Below are positions 16,935 through 24,506 of a DNA stretch of 64,000 bases, in pieces. The position numbers and the translations under genes are program-made. Positions within the stretch are counted from its first letter, which is position 1, and every line of letters begins with the position of its first letter. The stretch is from Tepidisphaera sp. (GTDB lineage Bacteria > Planctomycetota > Phycisphaerae > Phycisphaerales > UBA1924): the NCBI GenBank assembly GCA_016124375.1, contig WGNV01000003.1, forward strand, positions 62,001 to 126,000. The letters are read 5' to 3'. The notes under the pieces are model-generated. The model did no database searches, was not told the DNA's origin, and saw nothing but the letters and a program-made list of their open reading frames with translations.

Positions 16935-17774
16935 ATGCGTACGTGTGTCGCCATTTTCAGCCTTGTCGCCGCCAGCGGGCTCGTCCAGGCGCAGTCGTTC
17001 AATCTTCAGGCCGATTGGAGCGACGCCGCCAACCCCAACGGGCCCTGGTCGTTCACGCAGAACGGCGTGCCCCTGCCCCACGTGAACGCCTGGCAGCAGC
17101 AGCTCGGCGGCTGGTCGCAGCCCCAGCCCGCGTGGGCACTCTCGCAAGACGCCACCAACCGCCTGCCGATGTTCATGCGCAGCAACGGGTCGGAGACCTT
17201 CGCGCACGACTGGGCAGCGGGGAACGTCGTCGTTCACTCCACCGACGGCTTCAACGGCCAGGGCGACGGCACCGCGGTCATCAACTTCACGCTGCCCTTC
17301 GACGCCACGTTCAACATCCATGGCGGGGTCTGGATCGGGCGCGACATCGGACGCTCGGTCGATTGGAACCTGGTCATCGGGGGCAGCACCGTCACCGGGG
17401 GCACCGTGTCCTCGGGCGACCCCTACTCCAGCGCCAACCCGTTGCCCTTCGCTTCGGGCTTCGGCGGGGCGGGCCCGCTGTCGGGCGTGGCCCCGGCGGG
17501 AACCGTCATCGCGCTCACCCTGCCCACCCATGGCGGCAGCCCCGCGGGCGACTTCATCGTGATCGATCTGACCATCGATCTGCAACACACCTGCATCCCC
17601 GATCTCAACCGCGACGGCGTGGCCGACCAGGGCGACGTCGATTACCTGATCAACGTCATCGCGGGCGGGGCCAACCCCACCGGCATCGACCCGGATTTCA
17701 ACGGCGACGGCGTCGCGGACCAAGGTGACATCGACGGGCTCATCAACGCCATCGCCGGGGCGCCGTGCCCGTAA
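16935..17774 (+). CDS. Secreted dockerin-tailed protein
   Basis: 279 residues from ATG 16935 (GGGAG about 9 nt upstream). A signal peptide (MRTCVAIFSLVAASGLVQAQ) precedes a single beta-sandwich domain starting NLQADWSDAANPNGPWSF, a pattern seen in PEP-CTERM-type secreted proteins of unknown role (carbohydrate-binding-like, with many Trp and Gly). The tail is CIPDLNRDGVADQGDVDYL, linker GANPTGIDP, DFNGDGVADQGDIDGLI, then IAGAPCP: the same dockerin as in its neighbours but with Gly for Gln/Arg in the second loop. It is convergent with the radical SAM gene (55 nt apart). Confidence 0.86.
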   Translation: MRTCVAIFSLVAASGLVQAQSFNLQADWSDAANPNGPWSFTQNGVPLPHVNAWQQQLGGWSQPQPAWALSQDATNRLPMFMRSNGSETFAHDWAAGNVVVHSTDGFNGQGDGTAVINFTLPFDATFNIHGGVWIGRDIGRSVDWNLVIGGSTVTGGTVSSGDPYSSANPLPFASGFGGAGPLSGVAPAGTVIALTLPTHGGSPAGDFIVIDLTIDLQHTCIPDLNRDGVADQGDVDYLINVIAGGANPTGIDPDFNGDGVADQGDIDGLINAIAGAPCP

Positions 17775-17829
17775 GCGCGGATGGCAAGCCAAATCTCGTG
17801 ATCCCCGGCACGATGCCCCGCTGTCGAGC

Positions 17830-18978
17830 TCACGCACTGAACAGTCCCAGTTGCCCTCCGGTTTCGGGGCGGCGGAATGCCGCGCTGGAGAGAGGGCGGA
17901 TGTCGCGATTCAGCCCGTAGCGGCGCGTGAAGATGTCGAAGGTCTGAGCGATCTGCGCGGCCAGCGGGCCCTTGCCCCGCCCGCGCGGGCCGTTGGTGTT
18001 CGAGGCGTCGTAGAGCTTGCCGCCACGGCTTTGGCGGATGAGCGACTCGACCTTCTTGGCTCGCTGCGGGTGCACGTTGCGCTGCAGCCAGTCCAGGAAC
18101 AAGTCCTTGAGTTGGTAGGGCAGCCTCAGCAGCACCCAGTTCGCGCGCCGGGCGCCGGCCTTCGCTACCGCCTCCAAGATCGACGGCAACTCCGCGTCGG
18201 TGAGTCCCGGGATAATCGGCGCCACGTTCACCGACACCGGAATGCCCGCCTTGGTGAGTTCGCGGATCGCGTGCAATCGCGCAGCGGGCACGGTCGCGCG
18301 CGGCTCGAGCAGGCGGGCGAGGTCGGCGTCGAGCGTGACGAGTGTGATGGTGACGCGGCCGGCGTTGTGCTGGGCGAGTTGGCCCCACAGGTCGATGTCG
18401 CGAAGCACCATCGTGCTCTTGGTCATCGTCGATACCGGCTGGCGGCACTCGACAAGCACTTCAAGGCACTGCCGCGCGATGCGCATCGAGTGTTCGAGCG
18501 GCTGATAGATGTCGGTAATCGCCGACATCACGATCGGTTCGGCGTGCCAGCGGGGGCTGGCGAGTTCGGCCCGGAGCAGTTTGGCCGCGTCGGGCTTGGC
18601 CACCAGCTTGGTCTCGAAGTCCAGGCCCATGCTGAAGCCGAGGTACTCGTGGTAGGGCCGGGCGAAGCAGTAGATGCACCCGTGCTCGCAGCCGCGATAG
18701 GGGTTGAGGGTCCAATCGAACGGCACGTCGGAGGTCGGCGCGACGCGATTGATGATCGATTGAGTGCGATCACGGAAGACCTGGCGTTCGACGCGGCGCA
18801 CGCGGCCACCCTCCTCCTCGCGCTCCACCCATTGGCGGTCGAACTCTTCGCCCAGCACGTGCAGGCGCACATCCTCGAAGCGATTGCCCGGATTCAGGCC
18901 CGCCCCGCGCCGATGCACCGGCCCCGCGGGCAACGCGTCGCGGAACTCGTGGGCCTCAGAGTGCTCTTCGTAGATCAT
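17830..18978 (-). CDS. PA0069-type radical SAM protein
   Basis: 382 residues from the ATG at 18978. The radical SAM cluster is GCEHGCIYC at about residues 94-102 (CxxxCxxC), preceded by LNPYRGCEHGCIYCFARP, the block typical of the PA0069/SplB-like family. The TIM-barrel strands follow (IVMSAITDIYQPLE, VTITLVTLDADLARLLEPR). The end GQLGLFSA also fits the family. The function of these proteins is not established; a DNA or nucleotide lesion role has been guessed from SplB similarity. A TTG start at 19014 is open in frame but coincides with a TTGACA promoter box, so I favour 18978, which makes the mRNA essentially leaderless. Confidence 0.9.
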   Translation of the reverse strand: MIYEEHSEAHEFRDALPAGPVHRRGAGLNPGNRFEDVRLHVLGEEFDRQWVEREEEGGRVRRVERQVFRDRTQSIINRVAPTSDVPFDWTLNPYRGCEHGCIYCFARPYHEYLGFSMGLDFETKLVAKPDAAKLLRAELASPRWHAEPIVMSAITDIYQPLEHSMRIARQCLEVLVECRQPVSTMTKSTMVLRDIDLWGQLAQHNAGRVTITLVTLDADLARLLEPRATVPAARLHAIRELTKAGIPVSVNVAPIIPGLTDAELPSILEAVAKAGARRANWVLLRLPYQLKDLFLDWLQRNVHPQRAKKVESLIRQSRGGKLYDASNTNGPRGRGKGPLAAQIAQTFDIFTRRYGLNRDIRPLSSAAFRRPETGGQLGLFSA

Positions 18979-18985
18979 ACCAAAC

Positions 18986-19014
18986 AGAATACGTATATCT
19001 GGAGGCTTTGTCAA
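18986..19014 (-). promoter_or_regulatory. Sigma70-like promoter of the radical SAM gene
   Basis: On the minus strand: TTGACA (19014-19009), a 17-nt spacer, then TATTCT (18991-18986). Transcription would be expected to start about 7 nt on, at 18979-18978, which is the A of the proposed ATG. This implies a leaderless transcript, consistent with the lack of a Shine-Dalgarno sequence. Confidence 0.55.
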
Positions 19015-19078
19015 GTTTCCGTTTGGTATCTCACAACTGCTTGCAAAGTAACGACTTGCGTACGTCTGCCCGCCGCCC

Positions 19079-19101
19079 GGACATTCGCTTCGCTCATATC
19101 C
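19079..19101. repeat. Short hairpin repeat B, diverged copy
   Basis: On the minus strand, GGATAT and ATGTCC arms enclose the same GAGCGAAGCGA core found at 1862-1884 and 36237-36259. It lies between the terminator of the lamin-tail gene and the promoter of the radical SAM gene. Confidence 0.5.
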
Positions 19102-19128
19102 TGCGTCACAACGACTCTACCAAATGAA

Positions 19129-19155
19129 AAGCCCCGCGCTCGACGCGCGGGGCTT
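19129..19155. terminator. Hairpin terminator after lamin-tail/dockerin gene
   Basis: A perfect 11-bp stem (AAGCCCCGCGC/GCGCGGGGCTT) with a 5-nt loop, 46 nt past the stop of the minus-strand gene at 19201. The right side is TGGGTTCTTTCC and the left side CAAATGAA, giving a U-rich run only on one strand. The stem and flank closely match 13199-13223. Confidence 0.75.
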
Positions 19156-19200
19156 GGGTTCTTTCCTTCTGGCCCTAGTGCCCAGTGCCTGGTCCCTATC

Positions 19201-21963
19201 TCACGGGCAGGGGCCGCCGGCGATGACGTTGACGAGGGCGTCGATGTCACCCTGATCGGCGACGCCGTCCTGATTGAAGTCGGGGTTGATGTTGGTGGGG
19301 TTGTCGCCGCCGGCGATGACGTTGATCAGGTAGTCCACGTCGCCCTGGTCGGCGACGCCGTCCTGGTTGACGTCGGGGTCGCAAGAGGGCGGCACGACCG
19401 GGCACGCGTTGGTGGGCGAGCCGGAGAAGTTGGGCAGGTCGGTGGCGAGCACGACGTCGAAGTCGACGGCGTTCTGGTTGGTGTCCTGGCAGCCGCCGTT
19501 CTTGCGGACGGCGCTGTGGATGTCATCCAGGGCGGGGGTCGGGCCGACGCCTTCGAAGGACTGGGCGAGCTGGCCATAGCCGACCAGGTCGACCACGTCG
19601 AAGCGGGTGTAGTCGCTGTGGAGGAGGTTGCCGGTGCTGACCAGCGCGACGCGGCCGAAGCTGCTCTCCATGCCGAAGAGCGTCGCGGGAGTGAAGTCGG
19701 CGGGGGGCAGGGCGGCACCGGTGGCGGAGGGCTGGTTGGTGACGATCAGGCGGTACTCGCCCGGGCCGATGATGCCCGAGAGGTTGACGATGCGGCTGTC
19801 GAACCCGGCGTCGGAGACGCGGGCGGACTGGAAGGACCAGCCGGTGAGGTTGACCGGGCTGCTGGAACGGTTGAAGAGGACGGCGAAGTCGCCGCTGTAG
19901 CCGGAGAAGGCGTTGCCGCCGCCGCCGTAGACCTGGCTGATGACGACGGGGGCGGGCGAGTTGCTGCAGTTGGCGATGGCCAGGGGCAGCGAGGAGACGC
20001 TGGTGTGGCCCTGGGCGTCGGAGACGGTGAAGTTGACGGTGCGGTTGCCCTGGGAGGCGGTGCTGGGCACGGTGTAGGTGAGGGTGTAGATGCCGTCGTT
20101 GGCCTGGACGTCGCCGTGGGTGCCGTCATCGAAGAGCGTGACCGAGCCGGGCTGGCCGATGATGGAAGACACGTCGGCAGTGACCTGGATGCCGGTGCTG
20201 CCGCTGGCGGGGGAAACGGCGTCGGTGAGGGTGATGTCGCTGCCGGCGCAGACGGCGGCGGCGCTGGAGCCGGGGTAGCCGGCTAGGAAGCCGCCCGAGG
20301 CGCGGTTCATGGGCTGGGGAAAGGCGGTGTTGAAGTCGTTGAAGTTCTGGTTGGTGTCCTGAGCGCCGCCCTGCTTGCGCTGGGTGGAGACGTAGTTCAA
20401 GGGGCTGGGGGTGGCGGTCGGGGCGGCACCTTCGAAGGTGATGGCGCCGGCGCCGTAGCCCAGGAAGTCTTCGATGTTGGCGTTGGTGTAGTCGGTGCCG
20501 ATGAGGGTGGTCGAGCGGACGAGCGCGACGCGGCCGCCCTGGTTGCCCATGCCGCCGAAGCCCGGGAGCTGGGCGAAGTCAGGGGTGGGCAGTGCGTTGA
20601 AGCCCGGGACGGGGTCGCTCATGCGCACCAGCACGTGCTGGCCGGGCTGGATGTCGCCCGACAGGATGACCTGGTCCTGGTAGTTGTCAAAGCCGGTGGC
20701 CGAGCCCTGGCTGGCGTACTGGACGGACCAGCCGTTGAGGCTGACGGTCTGGTTGGAGCGGTTGTAGAGGACGACGAAGTCGGCGTCGTAGGGGGCGTCG
20801 TACTGCGGCTGATCGCCCAGGTTGCCGCCGCCGCCGTAGGCCTCGCTGATGACGACGCGGGAGTTGGAGTTGGTGCCGCAGTCGCCGATGGAGACGGGGA
20901 TGGTGGTGCTGGCCGAGCGTCCCTGGGCGTCGCTGACGGTGGCAGTGACGTTGACGGCGCCGGGGGTGAGCCCGCCGGGGACGTTGGCGGCGTAGGTGAA
21001 GACGCCGTCGCCCGCGGTGACGTCGCCGTTGGTGCCGTCGTCATAGAAGGCCTGGGTGCTGGAGAGGCCGAGGCTGGAGAGGTCGGCGGTGACCGTCAGG
21101 CCGGTGCTGATGGGGTTGGCGCCTGGGGTGGCGTTGACGGTGAAGGTGAGCGGGCCGCCCTGGCCGCAGACGGCGGGCGGGTTGACCGCGGCGGTGAGGG
21201 CCGGGCCGATGGCGCGGATGGGGGTGCCGTTGAAGGTGACGTGATCGAAGCGCCAGTTGCCCGAGGCGTTGTTGTACACCCCGCCCGAGGCGCCGGTGTA
21301 GGTCGGGCCATTGGGGAAGCTGGGGTTGTTGAAGGTGGTGGGGTCGTAGACGCTGACGAGGCGGACGCGGAAGTTGGGGTTGTCGTTGGCGCCGGCGACG
21401 CTGGTGAAATCGACGACGTTGTTGTTGATCCAGGCGTTGGTGGCGCTGGTCAGGACGGGGCCGATGCTGGTCCAGTGGGCACCGGCGTCGAGGGAGTACT
21501 GCACCTGCATGTTGTGCACGCCCTGGTTGGTGGTGAACCAGTCGAAGGAGAAGGTGATGCCGGAGTAGTTGACGGTGCTGACGTCGAACTCGCAGCCTTG
21601 GGTGAACTGGGGGGCGAAGATGCTGTAGCCGACGCCCGCGTTGGCGAGGGTGCCGTCGTAGGAGCCTCGCACGCGCCAGCAGTTGTTGGGCACGGTGCCG
21701 TTTTCAGAGCTGGCGCCGGCGCTGGGAGCATCGCAGGCGGTGAAGGAACCGATGCGCTGGGGGCTGGTGTAGTAGGTGTAGCCGTTGGTCATGCCAAGGG
21801 CCACGGCGACGCCCTGCCCGGTGCTGGGGCGGGGGTTGTTGACGATCTGCCCGGAGGCGATGTTGTTGAAGTTCCACTGGGTGAAGTCAACGGTCTGGCC
21901 GAAGGCAGACCCGGCGAGGGCCGCCAGCACCAGCGGACACAGCACGGCGATTCGATTCTTCAT
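19201..21963 (-). CDS. Secreted lamin-tail-domain protein with C-terminal dockerin
   Basis: 920 residues from ATG 21963 (AGGAG about 10 nt upstream). A signal peptide (MKNRIAVLCPLVLAALAGSAFGQ) is followed by an N-terminal beta-sandwich (about 25-255) and an Ig-like repeat with AFYDDGTNGDVTAGDGVFTY. The first lamin-tail domain (VVISEAYGGGGNLGDQPQY ... DADFVVLYNRSNQTVSLNGW) follows, then a second Ig-like repeat (LFDDGTHGDVQANDGIYTL) and a second lamin-tail domain (VVISQVYGGGGNAFSGYSG ... DFAVLFNRSS). The end is the dockerin (CDPDVNQDGVADQGDVDYL ... GGPCP). The Ig-LTD pair is therefore duplicated internally. It is probably a surface or secreted adhesion or nuclease-associated scaffold; no catalytic domain was recognised. 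Confidence 0.88.
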   Translation of the reverse strand: MKNRIAVLCPLVLAALAGSAFGQTVDFTQWNFNNIASGQIVNNPRPSTGQGVAVALGMTNGYTYYTSPQRIGSFTACDAPSAGASSENGTVPNNCWRVRGSYDGTLANAGVGYSIFAPQFTQGCEFDVSTVNYSGITFSFDWFTTNQGVHNMQVQYSLDAGAHWTSIGPVLTSATNAWINNNVVDFTSVAGANDNPNFRVRLVSVYDPTTFNNPSFPNGPTYTGASGGVYNNASGNWRFDHVTFNGTPIRAIGPALTAAVNPPAVCGQGGPLTFTVNATPGANPISTGLTVTADLSSLGLSSTQAFYDDGTNGDVTAGDGVFTYAANVPGGLTPGAVNVTATVSDAQGRSASTTIPVSIGDCGTNSNSRVVISEAYGGGGNLGDQPQYDAPYDADFVVLYNRSNQTVSLNGWSVQYASQGSATGFDNYQDQVILSGDIQPGQHVLVRMSDPVPGFNALPTPDFAQLPGFGGMGNQGGRVALVRSTTLIGTDYTNANIEDFLGYGAGAITFEGAAPTATPSPLNYVSTQRKQGGAQDTNQNFNDFNTAFPQPMNRASGGFLAGYPGSSAAAVCAGSDITLTDAVSPASGSTGIQVTADVSSIIGQPGSVTLFDDGTHGDVQANDGIYTLTYTVPSTASQGNRTVNFTVSDAQGHTSVSSLPLAIANCSNSPAPVVISQVYGGGGNAFSGYSGDFAVLFNRSSSPVNLTGWSFQSARVSDAGFDSRIVNLSGIIGPGEYRLIVTNQPSATGAALPPADFTPATLFGMESSFGRVALVSTGNLLHSDYTRFDVVDLVGYGQLAQSFEGVGPTPALDDIHSAVRKNGGCQDTNQNAVDFDVVLATDLPNFSGSPTNACPVVPPSCDPDVNQDGVADQGDVDYLINVIAGGDNPTNINPDFNQDGVADQGDIDALVNVIAGGPCP

Positions 21964-22225
21964 ACCTGCACGCTCCTGTGAAAACAGACTTGTGAACCCC
22001 CGGCGAAGGCCGGCGCACGTGGCACCGACAGCCGCCCGCCGCGGCGATCGGACGCTGCACAGCGTCCGTCCGCGGCTTCCAAAACACACCCGTCCCTGGG
22101 GTGGCCCGCCCGCTCCGAACGCCGGGGCGCACAGGCCGCGTGAACCTCTCTCGATCCTCTCGACCCGTCCTGACTTTGGCCCCGAACTCGAACTCTTGCT
22201 TCTGTTGCGTGCCCGGCTCGACGAA

Positions 22226-23206
22226 CTAGAAGTCCAGGCCGCTGCGATTCAGCCAGCCGCCGTAGACCTTGTTCTCGAGCTCGTCGTAGATGAGCGTGTT
22301 GATTCCGTGGTTGATGCCGATGGTGTAACCAAACTGCCCGTCGGCGTTGGAGTCTTTGAAAAGCTCGACGTGCCCATCGGCGAATCCGATGTTGCCGTAG
22401 ACCGCGGTGCCGCCCAGGGTGTTGCGGTTTCGGCTGCGGCCATGGGCGGGGCCGAAGTCGGTGTAGTTCTGGCGGGTCCACACGCCGCCGAACCCGGTCA
22501 TGACGCCGAGCACGGGCCCGTCGGTGAGGGACTTGGCGCCCGGCGTGCGGTCGCCGTTGGGCAGCTCGACCATGTCGGGGTTTTCAGACACGTTGGCGGT
22601 GCCGTCGCCGAAGAGCGGGATGCGGCTGGGCGTCGCGGCGCCCTGGATCTTGGAGTCCTGCAGGGGGCCCTGGATGTAGCGGATGTCCTTGGGATCGGGC
22701 GCACGCTGCGGATAGGGGTTGGTCATGTCGGTGCTGGCCATGTACCACGACTGGCAGTAGTTGGTGTTGTAGCCGGCGCGGATGAGTTCCTTGATCTCGT
22801 CGCTGGAGAAGGTCGCGTAGCCGTTGCTGTTGATGCGGTTGATGTTGAGGTTTTCGTTGGAGCGGCTCTGGTTGCTGGGGCAAAGGAACTGGCCCGGCAC
22901 GCAGTAGCCGCCCAGCACGAAATCGGCGACCCAGCCGACCTGGTTGATGGCACCGAACCCGCTCTTGCGGCGGTTATCGAAAGGCCCGGTGCAGTACAGG
23001 CCCTTGTAATCGACGGAGCGGTTGAGCCCGGCCATGGTGAGCTGGCGCACGTCGGAGCTGCAGACTGTGGTCTTGGCGGTGTCTCGGGCGCTCGCCAGCG
23101 AGGGGAGCAGGATGCCGATGAGCACCGCGATGATGGCGATGACCACGAGGAGTTCGATGAGCGTAAATCCGCGGACCGAACGCCGACTGCTCACAACTGT
23201 GTGCAT
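22226..23206 (-). CDS. Type II secretion-like pseudopilin (prepilin leader, H-X9-DG-like)
   Basis: 326 residues from ATG 23206. The prepilin cleavage site and hydrophobic helix are [20 protein letters not shown] at about residues 12-31, with Glu at mature position 5. The body carries paired Cys ([14 protein letters not shown]) and, near the C-terminus, [14 protein letters not shown], the ADGH pattern of the very abundant planctomycete DUF1559/H-X9-DG proteins. These are processed by prepilin peptidase and are thought to form pseudopili or be surface proteins. Neighbours are another pseudopilin (23537-24337) and dockerin proteins; no other secretion machinery genes are adjacent. Confidence 0.9.
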   Translation of the reverse strand: MHTVVSSRRSVRGFTLIELLVVIAIIAVLIGILLPSLASARDTAKTTVCSSDVRQLTMAGLNRSVDYKGLYCTGPFDNRRKSGFGAINQVGWVADFVLGGYCVPGQFLCPSNQSRSNENLNINRINSNGYATFSSDEIKELIRAGYNTNYCQSWYMASTDMTNPYPQRAPDPKDIRYIQGPLQDSKIQGAATPSRIPLFGDGTANVSENPDMVELPNGDRTPGAKSLTDGPVLGVMTGFGGVWTRQNYTDFGPAHGRSRNRNTLGGTAVYGNIGFADGHVELFKDSNADGQFGYTIGINHGINTLIYDELENKVYGGWLNRSGLDF

Positions 23207-23536
23207 GGGTGGGGCAAGCTCCAAGTGCCGACCTCGCCCACGGATGCGCATGCATCACAGGGCGGGAGAAAATAGCCCCGCGGTGCTCGCAACCATGTCA
23301 TTCTTCACTTGGCGATAATGCATCTTCATGATTTCATAGCGCAGCGAGAGGGGTTTGAGGGGGACTTCACACGGTTTCCACTGGGCTGCGCGCGCCATAG
23401 CAGCGCGTTCTTAGCGCGTTCTTAGCATGTCAGAAATGACGGATGCGGCGTCGGCGAGGTCGGGTGTGGAGAGCGAGGCGCGGCCTGAATCGCTGCGGGG
23501 TTTCGTCGCCGAGACGCCGCGGCTGCGCGAGCCTGG
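23207..23536. other. Intergenic region between two pseudopilin genes, 330 bp
   Basis: Contains the 5' leader of the 22226-23206 gene and the 3' flank of the 23537-24337 gene. A direct tandem GCGCGTTCTTA occurs twice at about 23402-23424, and a relatively AT-rich patch lies at 23260-23340, where the promoter of the pseudopilin is likely. No gene or RNA was recognised. Confidence 0.5.
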
Positions 23537-24337
23537 TCAGAACGTCGGCGGGGTGGTGTAGACGTTGTCCTTGGTGGTGTCGGCCAGGCCATCGGCGCCC
23601 GCGGAGTAGAAGTACGGGCGCGAACCCGTGCAGCGGCCGCCGTCGCTGTCGGCGTAGTCCTGGGCGTTGACCTGGTTGGGCGGCGCGACGGTGGGCTTGT
23701 TGTTGCGGCGGATCATGGCGGGCATGAACATGGCCGTGGACGGCGCTCCGGCGAGGTCGGGGAAGTTGGTTGAGTTCACCTGCGAAGCGGCCGCGTTGCC
23801 GCTGGAGGGGCTGGCGCGGTTTGCCCAGGCGCCCTGGAAGGCGGGGTGGACATATCGGATGGGGCGCCCCCAGCCGTCGATGGCGGTGGTGAGCGTCACC
23901 TGGGTGCCTCCGATGGTGTTGGTGACGCGTCGAACGGCGCGGGAGGGCAGGGTGGCGATGGCGGTCTGCGCTTCGGGCACAAGAGCCGCCTGCCCGATGT
24001 AGAGGCCGACGCTGTTGAGAATCTGGTTGCCCGGGGGGAGGAGCGAGGTTTCGGAGTCGGACATGTTGCGGGCGTCGGCGACGGGGAGGTAGATCGAGGT
24101 GGAGGTTGACTGGTCGGTGATGCGGGTCCAGGGATCGGGGATCGATCCATTGCTCTTGACAAAGGCTTCCATCGATGCGTCGAGCACGCGGATCGTGTCT
24201 TCGGTCAGGCGCTGCTTGGCGCCGGCCGTCACGGCGCTCCCCACCACCACGCTGATGGTGATGAGCACTCCGATGATGCCGATGACCACCAGCAACTCGA
24301 GCAGCGAAAACGCGCGGCGACGGCGACGAGCGGCCAT
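23537..24337 (-). CDS. Pseudopilin with prepilin-type N-terminal cleavage signal
   Basis: 266 residues from ATG 24337, with AGGAGG 5 nt upstream; a much longer open frame to 24553 is only read-through. The leader AARRRRRAFSLLELLVVIGI and the hydrophobic helix GVLITISVVVGSAV identify a type IV-pilin-like protein. Unlike its neighbour it has no ADGH segment. The middle shows IDGWGRPIRYVHPAF, recurrent in GspG-like major pseudopilins, and the end FYSAGADGLADTTKDNVYT matches the Ca-binding C-terminal loop (SAGPDG..GT..DDI) of GspG. It lies 170 nt after secA on the same strand, separated by a hairpin. Confidence 0.88.
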   Translation of the reverse strand: MAARRRRRAFSLLELLVVIGIIGVLITISVVVGSAVTAGAKQRLTEDTIRVLDASMEAFVKSNGSIPDPWTRITDQSTSTSIYLPVADARNMSDSETSLLPPGNQILNSVGLYIGQAALVPEAQTAIATLPSRAVRRVTNTIGGTQVTLTTAIDGWGRPIRYVHPAFQGAWANRASPSSGNAAASQVNSTNFPDLAGAPSTAMFMPAMIRRNNKPTVAPPNQVNAQDYADSDGGRCTGSRPYFYSAGADGLADTTKDNVYTTPPTF

Positions 24338-24462
24338 GAGAACCTCCTGGACCCCCACCAATGCCAGGAAACACTGGGGTTGGGGGTAGTATGCGTGCGT
24401 CCGGCTACCCGCGGCCGCGAATGGCTTGCCGAGTAGTGTACGTTCCGTCGCCGGGCAGGGTT

Positions 24463-24489
24463 GCGTCCGGACGGGTTTCGTCCGGACGC
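24463..24489. terminator. Hairpin after secA
   Basis: A perfect 11-bp stem (GCGTCCGGACG/CGTCCGGACGC, each arm nearly palindromic itself) with a 5-nt loop, 18 nt past the secA stop on the minus strand. No T-run follows, so it may act as a factor-dependent terminator or processing hairpin. Confidence 0.5.
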
Positions 24490-24506
24490 CTCCCCGCAAC
24501 GACCTC

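Noticed and set aside
17725-20286. 853-codon plus-strand frame
   Set aside because: It runs antisense over the radical SAM gene and the lamin-tail/dockerin gene and joins unrelated regions.
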